The notes under the pieces are model-generated. The model did not search any database, had not been told where the DNA came from, and worked only from the letters and a program-made list of their open reading frames with translations. Below are positions 41,714-50,834 of a stretch of 64,000 nt of DNA, piece by piece. Within the stretch, counting starts at the first letter, position 1, and the number at the start of each line of letters is the position of its first letter. Position numbers and translations under genes: made by a program. Origin of the DNA: Mesobacillus subterraneus (GTDB lineage: Bacteria; Bacillota; Bacilli; Bacillales; Cytobacillaceae); assembly GCF_023715485.1 (NCBI RefSeq), contig NZ_JAMBOF010000007.1, forward strand, positions 186,001 through 250,000, written 5' to 3'.

Positions 41714-42907
41714 ATGAAAAAAGAACTACTTTTTGTTATTGACTCACTGGATTGTGCAGGTGCGGAAAAGAGCCTCGTAACTTTATTATCATTAATTGAT
41801 CATACTAAATATAATGTGGATCTAATGTTATTTGGGCATGGAGGAGCTCTACAAAAGTTAGTTCCTTCATATGTAAATATACTGGAACCTTTGCATTATA
41901 CAGAATTTACTAATATGCCACTTAAAAGTGCCGTATGGTATTCTGCAAAAAAATTTCAATATGACATGTTATCTTCAAGGCTAAGATACACGGTCGAAAT
42001 CAGGAGAAAGAAATATAGCAATGCTCAGAAAGCTAGAGTATATTGGCAAAGTGCGTCACAAGTAATTGAGGAAAATCCTAAAGCTTATGATATTGCGATC
42101 AGTTATGCACAAGGTATTCCAACGTTTTATGTTGCAGAAAAAGTAAAAGCAGCTAAAAAGTTTGCCTGGGTTAACGTAAGTTATAGATTAAATGAAGAAG
42201 ACCAGGAATTTCAAAAAGAATTTTATCAGCAATATGATCGCATTGTTGCTGTCTCAGAATCTACCAAAGAAATCCTCTTAGAAACCTTTCCAATCTTCGC
42301 CCATAAAATCGACGTGATATACGACATAAATAATCCATATCTTATAACTGAAATGGCCAATCTGGATAAGAATATTTATCAGGATGGATTTAAAGGAATT
42401 AGAATTCTAACCATTGGAAGGTTTGCTCATCAAAAAGGATATGATATTGCAATTGAAGCATGCAAGAAGCTAAAGGAAAAAGGTGTTAATTTCCGATGGT
42501 ATGCATTAGGTAAAGGGCCATTAGAATCAGAAATAAAAGAGTTAATCCTGCAAAAAGGTTTAACGGAAGAATTTAAATTATTGGGAGTTAAATCAAACCC
42601 TTATCCCTTTATAAAAAATGCAGATATTTATGTGCAAACTTCTAGATTTGAAGGGTTTGGATTAGCGATTGCAGAAGCCAGAATGCTGAATGTCCCGGTT
42701 GTTACTACGAAATTTGATGCTGTCTTTAATCAGATGATTGATCAAAAAAACGGATTGGTAGTTGATATGAATCCGGTAGCTGTTTATGAAGGTATTCTTA
42801 GGATAATAACAAATAATGAACTTAAAGAGAATATTGTCCAGTACCTGAAGACAGAGAAGAAGGGAAATACTGAGGAACTAGAAAAGTTTTATCAATTAAT
42901 AGGGTAG
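41714..42907 (+). CDS. glycosyltransferase (GT4)
   Basis: A 397-residue GT-B enzyme. FVIDSLDCAGAEKSLVTLLS opens the acceptor domain; LTIGRFAHQKGYDIAIEA, LGKGPLESEIKELI and VQTSRFEGFGLAIAEARML form the donor domain. It belongs to the same subfamily as the products of 33628 and 44030. AAGTGAAG precedes the ATG weakly. Surrounding base composition begins to fall toward high AT. Confidence 0.87.
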   Translation: MKKELLFVIDSLDCAGAEKSLVTLLSLIDHTKYNVDLMLFGHGGALQKLVPSYVNILEPLHYTEFTNMPLKSAVWYSAKKFQYDMLSSRLRYTVEIRRKKYSNAQKARVYWQSASQVIEENPKAYDIAISYAQGIPTFYVAEKVKAAKKFAWVNVSYRLNEEDQEFQKEFYQQYDRIVAVSESTKEILLETFPIFAHKIDVIYDINNPYLITEMANLDKNIYQDGFKGIRILTIGRFAHQKGYDIAIEACKKLKEKGVNFRWYALGKGPLESEIKELILQKGLTEEFKLLGVKSNPYPFIKNADIYVQTSRFEGFGLAIAEARMLNVPVVTTKFDAVFNQMIDQKNGLVVDMNPVAVYEGILRIITNNELKENIVQYLKTEKKGNTEELEKFYQLIG

Positions 42908-42915
42908 GAGAAGAT

Positions 42916-44010
42916 ATGACTAAGAAGAAAATATTAGTAAATGCTTACTATGCAAAAAATTTAGGGGACGATTTATTTTTAAAAATCCTTTTTGACCGCT
43001 ATCCACAAGCTGAATTTTATCTACTTACAGCAGATAAAGATTACCTAAAGATTTTCCAAAAATATAAAAATGTAAATATCATTAAAACAATGAATTTGAT
43101 GCTTGGGAATAGGTCAGTAGATATATTTTCTAAAATAAATATGAACTTTTTAAAATTTAAAAAATTTGATGCATTTTTAAACATAGGTGGATCTATTTTT
43201 ATGGAAAGTCCAAATTGGAAAAGAGGTTTAGTCGACAGAGATTTAATGCCTAATATATTTAAAAAAAATAATAAGAAAATATTTATTCTTGGAGCGAACT
43301 TTGGACCTTTCAAGGATGACTTTTTTATTGAGAGACATAAACAGTTTTTTAGAAAATTTGATGATATATGTTTTAGAGATTCTCTCTCACATAATTTATT
43401 CAAGGAACTCCCAAATGTAAGGTTTGCTCCTGATATAGTTTTTAATTTAGATATTAAGCAATATCAAGTAAGAGAGAAATGTGTTGGGTTTTCCATAATT
43501 GATCTTGAGAAAAGGAAAGGTTTAAATCGACATTTTAATTCCTATAATCAAAAGATTATTCAATTAATGGAAGAGTATATTAACCTTGGTTATAAAATTA
43601 AATTGTTTTCTTTTTGTGAAAAAGAGGGAGATTTAAAGATCATTAAACATATCAGAAATCTCATGAATGAAAAATATAAAAATGATATAAAAATAATTGA
43701 ATACGATAAGGATATAGATTATTTTTTAAATCAATTTAACACATGTGAGACTATCGTTGGAACTAGATTTCATTCAATTATTTTAGCCCTGGTGTTGGGG
43801 CAAAGTTTTTTTCCGTTAATATATAGCGATAAGACTTACAATATATTAGAAGATTTAAAAATGGAAAAGCATGGTTGCTATATCAAGGACATAAGTAAAG
43901 TTAAGGTAAGTGAAGTAACTTCTGCATCTTTAGTAAATAGGCTTAGCTCAAATAACCTGATTTTAAACGCAAGTAGTCAATTTGAGAAATTAGATGAATT
44001 CATTTGTTAA
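42916..44010 (+). CDS. polysaccharide pyruvyl transferase-family protein
   Basis: A 364-residue protein of the PF04230 family (CsaB/EpsI/EpsO relatives), which adds pyruvate ketals to sugars from phosphoenolpyruvate. NAYYAKNLGDDLFLKILFDR, the INIGGSIFME-like FLNIGGSIFMES, FILGANFGPFKD, and GTRFHSIILALVLGQ are typical. A pyruvylated, negatively charged polymer is implied. The gene is very AT-rich and Lys-rich, unlike the eps core genes. Confidence 0.85.
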   Translation: MTKKKILVNAYYAKNLGDDLFLKILFDRYPQAEFYLLTADKDYLKIFQKYKNVNIIKTMNLMLGNRSVDIFSKINMNFLKFKKFDAFLNIGGSIFMESPNWKRGLVDRDLMPNIFKKNNKKIFILGANFGPFKDDFFIERHKQFFRKFDDICFRDSLSHNLFKELPNVRFAPDIVFNLDIKQYQVREKCVGFSIIDLEKRKGLNRHFNSYNQKIIQLMEEYINLGYKIKLFSFCEKEGDLKIIKHIRNLMNEKYKNDIKIIEYDKDIDYFLNQFNTCETIVGTRFHSIILALVLGQSFFPLIYSDKTYNILEDLKMEKHGCYIKDISKVKVSEVTSASLVNRLSSNNLILNASSQFEKLDEFIC

Positions 44011-44029
44011 CAGAAAGTGAGTTTTTTAG

Positions 44030-45223
44030 GTGAAAAAAAAGATATTATTTATGGTAATAAATATGAATATTGGTGGTACTGAGAAAGCGTTACTTAATAT
44101 GATTTCCGAGTTACCAGAAGAGAAGTATGAAATTACAATACTCATGTTAGAGAAATATGGCGGATTGATGGATTTTATTCCGAAAGAAGTTAAGGTTGAA
44201 TTTGTGGATAGTTATAAAAATTTTAAAGAACTACTTAATGATCCACCTAAAACTTCACTTGTAAAGTTATTAAAGCAAATGAAGTTTATAAAAGCGTTTA
44301 TATACTTGGTACTATTTTTTATCTCCTTTATTTCGGGGGAAAGAAGTATTCTGCTGAAATATATTCTTCGAGGTCATTCAGTCATGGAAAACAAATATGA
44401 TGCTGCTATAGCTTATGCAGGTCCGATGGACTTCATAAGCTTTTTTGTTATTCATAAAATAAACGCTAAAAAGAAAATACAGTGGATACATTTTGATATT
44501 ACTAAGGTAGGTTTTAATAAAAAATTCGCGAAGAGATTATATAAAAAATTTGATAGGTTATTTGTTGTTTCAAAAGAAGCAAAAAACAAGTTAGTTACCA
44601 CTCTTCCAGAGTTAAAAGACCTAACAACAGAATTTTATAATGTTGTATCACCATATGAAATTCGTTCAAAATCAAAGAATGGTTCGGGATTTGAAGATGA
44701 TTTTACAGGTATAAGAATATTAACTGTCGGAAGGCTATCAAGCGAAAAAGGACAGGATATGGCAATACGAGTGTTAGCAAAATTAATAAAAAAAGGACAT
44801 GGGGTGAGATGGTACTGTGTAGGGGAGGGACACCAACGAAAAGATTATGAAAGGTTAATAGAAAAATACAAGGTGAAAAATCACTTTATACTCCTTGGCG
44901 CAAATACCAATCCATATCCCTATATGGAACAATGTGATATTTATGTGCAGCCTTCTAGATACGAAGGTTATTGTATTACTGTTATTGAAGCTAGGTGTCT
45001 AGAGAAACCAATAGTATCTACAAAAGTAAATGGTGTAAATGAACAAATAATAAATGGTAGGACCGGGATTATTGTCGATATTGATGAAAACCAGTTGTAT
45101 GATGCGATTGAACTATTGGTGGAATCTCCAAGTTTACGTAAAATGCTAAGTGAAAATTTGCATGATGTTGAAGTAGAGAATACAAGACAAATAGATAAGT
45201 TGCTTACATTAATGAATAAATAA
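44030..45223 (+). CDS. glycosyltransferase (GT4)
   Basis: A 397-residue GT-B enzyme starting at GTG 44030 behind TTTTTAGG. LFMVINMNIGGTEKALLNMI and [54 protein letters not shown] are the family landmarks. It is the third member of the subfamily in the locus. The hydrophobic stretch FIYLVLFFISFISG near residue 90 may be a membrane-binding helix. Confidence 0.87.
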   Translation: MKKKILFMVINMNIGGTEKALLNMISELPEEKYEITILMLEKYGGLMDFIPKEVKVEFVDSYKNFKELLNDPPKTSLVKLLKQMKFIKAFIYLVLFFISFISGERSILLKYILRGHSVMENKYDAAIAYAGPMDFISFFVIHKINAKKKIQWIHFDITKVGFNKKFAKRLYKKFDRLFVVSKEAKNKLVTTLPELKDLTTEFYNVVSPYEIRSKSKNGSGFEDDFTGIRILTVGRLSSEKGQDMAIRVLAKLIKKGHGVRWYCVGEGHQRKDYERLIEKYKVKNHFILLGANTNPYPYMEQCDIYVQPSRYEGYCITVIEARCLEKPIVSTKVNGVNEQIINGRTGIIVDIDENQLYDAIELLVESPSLRKMLSENLHDVEVENTRQIDKLLTLMNK

Positions 45224-45262
45224 GTAAAGGTTTAAATTACGTCTATTTCAAAGGAGAATAAA

Positions 45263-46294
45263 ATGAGCACAATAAGTATTATCGTGCCAATTTTTAATGT
45301 GGAAATTTATTTACATCAATGTATAGATTCGATTTTGGCACAAACATATACTAATTTTGAGTTGATTTTAGTGAATGATGGATCATCTGATAAGAGTGGA
45401 GAGATATGTAATTACTATGGTATGAAAGATAAAAGAGTGCGTGTCTTCCATAAAGAAAATGGTGGAGTTTCCTCAGCGAGAAATATGGGGATTCGAAACG
45501 CTGTTGGTGATTATTTAGCGTTTGTAGATCCAGACGACGCTATTGAGCCTAATATGTATAAAGAGTTTATGAAGGCAGCTTATAAATATGATCCGGATAT
45601 TGTAATATGTCCAATAAAGTCTATAAATGTATCTGATAATTCGATTTCCTTATCAAGGATATGGCCTGTGATCAATTCTCCAATACATCAACCTACTATT
45701 ATTAATGATATACTTCCATCAATATTAAAAGGAAGTACCTTTAGTTTAGTCTCCAGTGTCAATAAACTTTATAAGAAATCAGTATTCCAAGAATATAATA
45801 TTTTATTTGATGAAAATAAAAATCATAGTGAGGATTTTAAGTTAAACATAATTTTACTTACGGTAGTTAAAAAGATGGTTTTTATTGATAAACCCTTATA
45901 TAACTATTATATTCACCAAAGGGAATCGTTAACTAAGATATTTAGAGCGGATTTGTATCAATATGTATTAGGGAATAAAAAATTATTACTTGATCTTTGT
46001 AACAACTATAATTACAACCAGTATATAAAAATTGTACGGAACCATTATATGGAGGTCACTTTAATGCATATGCAAGATGTAGTTAGACAAAGTCTCCCAA
46101 AAAAAAGTAAAGATAAAATATTATCAAAAATTCTTAATGATAAAGAGTTTAAAGAAGATATTATTGCCTATAAATGTCCCTCAAGTTTTTACAAGGTATT
46201 AAAAATAGTATGTATTATTAATAATAAAAATTTGTTTATGAATATTGTAAATGCGAAGTATAAATTACAAAGTTATATAGATAGGTTAGCATGA
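45263..46294 (+). CDS. glycosyltransferase family 2
   Basis: A 343-residue GT-A enzyme. ISIIVPIFNVEIYLHQCIDS, LVNDGSSDKSGEICNYYG and AFVDPDDAIEPNMYKEF give the donor site and metal motif. It resembles the EpsJ-like enzyme at 38992. AAAGGAG lies 8 nt before the ATG. It is AT-rich, as are its neighbours. The acceptor is unknown. The next gene starts 2 nt after its stop. Confidence 0.87.
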   Translation: MSTISIIVPIFNVEIYLHQCIDSILAQTYTNFELILVNDGSSDKSGEICNYYGMKDKRVRVFHKENGGVSSARNMGIRNAVGDYLAFVDPDDAIEPNMYKEFMKAAYKYDPDIVICPIKSINVSDNSISLSRIWPVINSPIHQPTIINDILPSILKGSTFSLVSSVNKLYKKSVFQEYNILFDENKNHSEDFKLNIILLTVVKKMVFIDKPLYNYYIHQRESLTKIFRADLYQYVLGNKKLLLDLCNNYNYNQYIKIVRNHYMEVTLMHMQDVVRQSLPKKSKDKILSKILNDKEFKEDIIAYKCPSSFYKVLKIVCIINNKNLFMNIVNAKYKLQSYIDRLA

Positions 46295-46295
46295 T

Positions 46296-47846
46296 ATGAG
46301 AACTAATAACTCAATTAAAAATATTTTTATTAGTATACTTGCCCAACTTGTAATAGTCTTATTAGGATTTATTTCTCGTAAGGTATTTTTAGATAGTCTA
46401 GGTGCGGAGTATCTTGGAATCAATGGCCTATTAACTAATGTTTTGTCGATGCTAGCATTGGTTGAAAGTGGAATTGGCACGGCTATTGTATTTTCATTAT
46501 ATAAACCTTTAGCTATTAAGGATAATTATACAGTTATTGCTTTAGTTCAATTATATAAGAAAGTTTATAAAATAATTGCTTTGATTATTCTTATTTTTAG
46601 TATCTTTTTATATCCTTTCCTTGGTTATTTTATGAAAGGTGAAGTGTCAATTTCATATATTACAGTAGCATATTTTATATTTGTTGCAAAAAATATAATT
46701 ACATATTTAAATGCACATAAAATATCTCTAATAATTTCTGATCAAAAAGGGTATGTGTTAACTTCATTGAATTTAGTCTTCCAAATAACTATTACTATTG
46801 CAAAAATCTTGGTGTTAATAATTACTGGAAATTATATTATATATCTATTAATCGAACTTTTTATATTTATGTTGCAAAACATTATAAGTAGTTTAATCGT
46901 TTCAAAAAGGTATCCATTTATCAATACAAAGGAAAAATTCTTAATAAAAAATGAAGAAAAAGCCAGTATCATTACTAAAGTAAAAGCCTTATTTATACAT
47001 AATATTGGAGGCTTTGCACTAAATGGTAGCGATAATATATTGATTTCAGCTTTTTTAGGACTTACTACAGTCGGATTATATTCAAATTATTCAATGATTA
47101 CAGGGCAGCTAACTGCTTTTTTAGCACCTTTATTTAATGGTATAGGTGCTAGTGTTGGAAATTTAATTGCGATAGAAAGCAATACGAATAGATACAAAGT
47201 CTTTAATGTGGTATATTTTTTAAATTTTTGGGTTTACTCCGTAAGTGTTATTTTTTTATATAATCTATTAGATCCCTTTATTAGCTGGTGGCTCGGAAAG
47301 GAATACTTAATAGAAAAATCAGCTGTAGTGATATTACTTATAAATATATACATTAGTGGGCTAAGGTCCTCGGTTTTTACATTTAAGGTAAAAGGTGGGA
47401 TTTTTGTTGAAGATAAATATATGCCATTGATAGGTGCTGGGATTAATTTAGTGACTTCAATATTATTAGTGAAGATATTAGGAATAACCGGGATTTTTCT
47501 TGGTACAACTATAAGTATTTTATTTGTATTTTGGAAAGCACCTAATTTGGTTTTTCAGCAAATCTTCAATAGACCAGTCAATATTTATTATAAGAAATAT
47601 GTTTTTTATGCTGTATTAACTATTATTGCAGGTAGTGTAACAACATTCTTTTGTACTTGGATTCCATTTCAGAATAACTTTGTATCTTTAGCTTCCAAGG
47701 GGATAGTTTGCCTACTAATAATTAATATTATTTATTTTATTATATTTCACAAAACGGATGAATTTATGTATTTAATGAATGTACTAAAAGTAAAACTAAA
47801 AATTAAAAATAAAGTAAAGCTTAATAAAACAAAAGTTATGGGATAA
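46296..47846 (+). CDS. polysaccharide flippase (Wzx/EpsK-like)
   Basis: A 516-residue MOP-superfamily membrane protein with about 12-14 helices. The opening IFISILAQLVIVLLGFISRK followed by LDSLGAEYLGINGLLTNVLS is characteristic of Firmicutes Wzx-type flippases. It should move the lipid-linked repeat unit to the outer face for the EpsG-type polymerase. It closes the polysaccharide locus and is followed by a hairpin. Codon use is strongly AT-biased. Confidence 0.88.
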   Translation: MRTNNSIKNIFISILAQLVIVLLGFISRKVFLDSLGAEYLGINGLLTNVLSMLALVESGIGTAIVFSLYKPLAIKDNYTVIALVQLYKKVYKIIALIILIFSIFLYPFLGYFMKGEVSISYITVAYFIFVAKNIITYLNAHKISLIISDQKGYVLTSLNLVFQITITIAKILVLIITGNYIIYLLIELFIFMLQNIISSLIVSKRYPFINTKEKFLIKNEEKASIITKVKALFIHNIGGFALNGSDNILISAFLGLTTVGLYSNYSMITGQLTAFLAPLFNGIGASVGNLIAIESNTNRYKVFNVVYFLNFWVYSVSVIFLYNLLDPFISWWLGKEYLIEKSAVVILLINIYISGLRSSVFTFKVKGGIFVEDKYMPLIGAGINLVTSILLVKILGITGIFLGTTISILFVFWKAPNLVFQQIFNRPVNIYYKKYVFYAVLTIIAGSVTTFFCTWIPFQNNFVSLASKGIVCLLIINIIYFIIFHKTDEFMYLMNVLKVKLKIKNKVKLNKTKVMG

Positions 47847-47873
47847 GGAAAAAATACTCTCTTTCCTTTTATT
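47845..47873 (+). terminator. hairpin at the end of the polysaccharide locus
   Basis: AAGGAAA (47845-47851) pairs with TTTCCTT (47862-47868), followed by TTATTT. Moderate stability; probable terminator. Confidence 0.6.
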
Positions 47874-47934
47874 TAGTTATTTAAACTTTACTTAAATGAT
47901 CAAGAATTTAGTGAATTCTTTAGAAGGAGAATAT

Positions 47935-48651
47935 ATGAAAATTGCATTTATATCAGATATCCATGGAAATGCCACAGCTCTAGAAGCGGTGCTGGAAGAT
48001 ATAAAAGAACGGAATGTCGACAATGTGTATGTATTAGGAGATATATGTTATAGAGGGACAGAACCCCGACGTTCAGTCGAGTTGGTGAGAAAGCTTAATA
48101 CAGCAGTCATTAAAGGGAATGCAGATGAGTGGATCGTTCGAGGCATCCAAAAGGGCGAGGTACCGGATCCCGCTCTTGAAATAATGAATAAGGAACGAGG
48201 CTACACTTTATCTCGTATGGATAGGGAGAGTGTTGATTATCTATACAACCTACCATCAGAATTGAAGATCGAGATCGAAGGCATCAAAATACATGCTTAT
48301 CATGCTACCCCGAATAGCTTGTTTGATGTTGTATCTTCTGATGAATCTGAGGAAAAACTGATGAAAACTCAGATAGTTCAAGATGCAGATCTTTATGTAT
48401 ATGCTCATATTCATAAGCCCTATATAAGGTATTTAAAGGGGAAGTGTATTATTAATACAGGCAGTGTGGGACTTCCTTTTGATGGGTTGAATAAAGCATC
48501 ATATGCTGTTGTAGAAGTTAATAGTGGCAACTTTCATACCTCGATAATTAGAGTTGAGTATGATGTCAATAAGGTTATTAATCAATTTCGAGAATCAGAT
48601 TATCCTAACAAGGATTTCATGATAAACCTCTTGCAAAAGGCAAAAATATAA
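47935..48651 (+). CDS. calcineurin-like metallophosphoesterase (YfcE/MJ0936-like)
   Basis: A 238-residue protein with the metallophosphoesterase motifs in order: FISDIHGNATALEAVL (D-x-H), YVLGDICYRG (GD), VIKGNADEW (GN[H/D]), YAHIHKPYI (GHxH-like) and INTGSVGLP. The fold binds two metal ions and cleaves phosphate esters; relatives range from nucleotidases to protein phosphatases. The ATG at 47935 is preferred because AGAAGGAGA lies just upstream. No direct link to polysaccharide synthesis is visible. Confidence 0.88.
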   Translation: MKIAFISDIHGNATALEAVLEDIKERNVDNVYVLGDICYRGTEPRRSVELVRKLNTAVIKGNADEWIVRGIQKGEVPDPALEIMNKERGYTLSRMDRESVDYLYNLPSELKIEIEGIKIHAYHATPNSLFDVVSSDESEEKLMKTQIVQDADLYVYAHIHKPYIRYLKGKCIINTGSVGLPFDGLNKASYAVVEVNSGNFHTSIIRVEYDVNKVINQFRESDYPNKDFMINLLQKAKI

Positions 48652-48668
48652 AGATATTTTATGGTGCT

Positions 48669-48698
48669 CACTCCTCACTTGATTAGTGGGGTGTTTTT
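48669..48698 (+). terminator. terminator after the phosphoesterase gene
   Basis: CACTCCTCACT (48669-48679) pairs with AGTGGGGTG (48685-48693) with a small bulge, followed by TTTTT. Confidence 0.75.
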
Positions 48699-48717
48699 AT
48701 TTATATGGGAGGTATAT

Positions 48718-49884
48718 ATGAATAATCGTTTAGTAGAATTAGATTCACTCCGAGGAATAGCAGCGTTAACTGTGTTCTGTAGCCATATCTATTTAGTATT
48801 TAATGAGACTTTACTAATGAAAATTCTTTTTGAATACGGACCATTACGTGTATTTACTGCAGGCAGTGAGGCTGTCACATTATTTTTTGTTTTGAGTGGA
48901 TTTGTTTTGTCTTTCCCTTTTATTACTAACAAACCCTTTAATTATTTTGGCTATTTTATCAAAAGACTGTGTAGAATTTACCTTCCTTACTTAGCTGCCT
49001 TTTTACTAGCCATTATAAGTTGGAGGTTATTTTATACTAAAGAAATTGTGGGACTAAGCAATTGGTTTAATGTAAATTGGTCACAATCTATAAATTTTAA
49101 TACTATATTGGTTCATATTGTTTTAGTAAAAACTTTTATGAGTAACCTAAATAATGTTATTTGGTCATTGGTACATGAAATGAGAATTTCACTTTTCTTC
49201 CCAATTATTATGTATATTTTAATGAGGATGAATTTTGTGAAAGGATTATTATTTGCATTTTTGTTATCAGTACTAAGTATGATTTACTTTTGGCAAACAA
49301 GCCCAAACTTTACAGGTACAGAATCGTATGTATCAATTCATTACTCAGCAATCTTTATAGTCGGTGCACTATTGGCAAGGTACAAAGACAATATAAGTCA
49401 TAAGATCTCTTCCTTTAAGATTACATCGAAATTAGTATTATTCTTTACAGGAATCTGTTTATATTTATACGCTCATCCATCATTTATCTTAAGTATCATA
49501 TATAATGATTTCCCCCCTTTTTACAGAACTGTAATAGACTCTTGGTTTACTTCATTTGGAGCAGGGATTTTGATTATGTTAGCAATTTCTTCTTCTCTTT
49601 TTTCAAAGATATTAAAGAACAATCTTATTATCTTTTTAGGCAATATTTCATACAGTCTTTACCTTACACATCTTATTGTTCTATTCGCAAGTATTCATTT
49701 ATTATATGGGGTTCTTCCAATGTGGGTGATTTTATTACTCGTCATTGTAATCACTTTAATCGTGTCTTCTTTTATGTATTATTGGGTAGAGAAGCCTGCT
49801 ATTAAACTTGGTAAATTACTAATCAATATTAATATAGATTATCAAAATGCCTGGAGAACAAAAGCGAGGAATAGTGAAGTGTAA
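48718..49884 (+). CDS. acyltransferase 3 family membrane protein
   Basis: A 388-residue polytopic protein with about ten helices. RLVELDSLRGIAALTVFCSH and FFVLSGFVLSFPF, FIKRLCRIYLPYL are the hallmark of the acyltransferase 3 family (PF01757; OatA/OafB relatives), with the catalytic His near the N-terminus. It probably acetylates an extracellular glycan, possibly the neighbouring polysaccharide. The ATG at 48718 follows GGGAGG. There is no C-terminal SGNH domain. Confidence 0.87.
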   Translation: MNNRLVELDSLRGIAALTVFCSHIYLVFNETLLMKILFEYGPLRVFTAGSEAVTLFFVLSGFVLSFPFITNKPFNYFGYFIKRLCRIYLPYLAAFLLAIISWRLFYTKEIVGLSNWFNVNWSQSINFNTILVHIVLVKTFMSNLNNVIWSLVHEMRISLFFPIIMYILMRMNFVKGLLFAFLLSVLSMIYFWQTSPNFTGTESYVSIHYSAIFIVGALLARYKDNISHKISSFKITSKLVLFFTGICLYLYAHPSFILSIIYNDFPPFYRTVIDSWFTSFGAGILIMLAISSSLFSKILKNNLIIFLGNISYSLYLTHLIVLFASIHLLYGVLPMWVILLLVIVITLIVSSFMYYWVEKPAIKLGKLLININIDYQNAWRTKARNSEV

Positions 49885-50017
49885 TTAGAAAGTGAACAAA
49901 TTGTCATGTGAAGGGGAATTGATTCAGTATACTGATTACAGAAAGAAAATTTGAAAAGAATGATATAAAGATAGCCATAGGATTCTATTTATATGCCTAA
50001 TTCCAAGGAAGGTACTC

Positions 50018-50461
50018 ATGCTGTTGATTTTTAAAAGATTGTTTTTTATATTTCTGACCATTAGCTATATGTCTTTCATTTGGATCCAATCAAGTAAGTT
50101 TGACCCTGAGAGTCTAGTTGGTTTTTCAAGTACGTTAAACAGAACTGTATATTTGCTTATCGGCGCAAGTTTGGAGTTCGCCCATCTCTTTCAATTTGGC
50201 TTGTTGTACTTGTGTATAGTGATAATCTTCCTCAGTTTTGGTAGGTTGAGAACCTGGCAAGAGGTTACTGCTGCAGTAATCGCTCTTGCTTACGGAATAG
50301 TCGACGAAATACATCAGTTGTATGTTCCGTTTCGATCTTTTTCAATAGCAGACCTATTGAAGGATACAATTGGAATTGTCGTGTTTTGGTGGGTGGTGCA
50401 CCGAAGTTATTTCTATAAAAAGAGTTCAAAAATAGGCCGATGGTTAAGAAGTGTAACTTAA
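50018..50461 (+). CDS. VanZ-family membrane protein
   Basis: A 147-residue protein with four predicted membrane helices and the VanZ-like motifs MSFIWIQSSKFDP near the N-terminus, KxxHFxEF-like GASLEFAHLFQFGLLY, and YGIVDEIHQLYVPFRSFSIA, the last being the strongest family mark (DE.HQ...P.R). Function of VanZ proteins is poorly defined; some affect teicoplanin sensitivity. GGAAGG lies 8 nt before the ATG. It is separated from the next operon by 150 nt holding operator-like repeats. Confidence 0.88.
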   Translation: MLLIFKRLFFIFLTISYMSFIWIQSSKFDPESLVGFSSTLNRTVYLLIGASLEFAHLFQFGLLYLCIVIIFLSFGRLRTWQEVTAAVIALAYGIVDEIHQLYVPFRSFSIADLLKDTIGIVVFWWVVHRSYFYKKSSKIGRWLRSVT

Positions 50462-50501
50462 AATAGCATAACTTTTTTATAAATTATTTGTCGAAATGAT
50501 T

Positions 50502-50516
50502 TTCTTTAAAAAGAAC
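50502..50516. promoter_or_regulatory. second SinR-like site upstream of peptide cluster 2
   Basis: TTCTTT-AAA-AAGAAC around 50502-50516; the right part read on the minus strand is GTTCTTT, the SinR heptamer. Spacing differs from the GTTCT-N6-AGAAC sites, so this one is weaker evidence. Confidence 0.35.
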
Positions 50517-50586
50517 ACCTCTTGTTTTATAATTTACTGTATTGGTAGATAAGTGCGTTATTCGCGCTATTATTTTTTATTTCAAT

Positions 50587-50602
50587 GTTCTATATAATGA
50601 AC
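50587..50602. promoter_or_regulatory. SinR-like operator of peptide cluster 2
   Basis: GTTCT-ATATAA-TGAAC, 11 nt upstream of the precursor start. The left arm and the six spacer bases are identical to the lasso operon site at 16575 (GTTCTATATAA); the right arm differs by one base. Confidence 0.6.
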
Positions 50603-50613
50603 GTTAGGGGGTT

Positions 50614-50796
50614 ATGAAAGTGGAAAAATTAAATGGTCAGCCGTTAGTTTTAAGCCACCAACCAATTCAATTCGAAACTTCACAAAGCTGGAATAAAGGA
50701 CACGGTCCTGTTTCGGGCGATCCTGGAAAGAGCGATGGTGACAAATATCCACACGATCCATATGAACCAAAAAAGGACCATCCAAAAAAGCCTTAG
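50614..50796 (+). CDS. candidate RiPP precursor peptide of cluster 2
   Basis: A 60-residue peptide with TAGGGGG upstream of ATG 50614, first gene of a tailoring operon. The N-terminal half is leader-like (PLVLSHQPIQFETSQSW, residues 10-26). The C-terminal half from Gly29 is built of Gly, Asp, Lys and Pro (GHGPVSGDPGKS, then HDPYEPKKDH) with Ser34, Ser40, Tyr45 and Tyr50 and no Cys or Thr after Thr22. No hydrophobic segment or Ala-X-Ala site is seen. It is followed 38 nt later by the kinase-like gene with no terminator between. Recognition as a precursor rests on position and composition; I cannot name a family. Confidence 0.65.
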   Translation: MKVEKLNGQPLVLSHQPIQFETSQSWNKGHGPVSGDPGKSDGDKYPHDPYEPKKDHPKKP

Positions 50797-50834
50797 AAAA
50801 TAGAATTAAAAACACTAATTATATTGGAGTTGTC

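Noticed and set aside
50614-50796. Reading the cluster 2 precursor as a lasso peptide with a Gly29-Asp36 ring
   Set aside because: No cyclase or B2 gene is in the operon and position -2 is Asn, not Thr; a ring is possible only with enzymes supplied from elsewhere.
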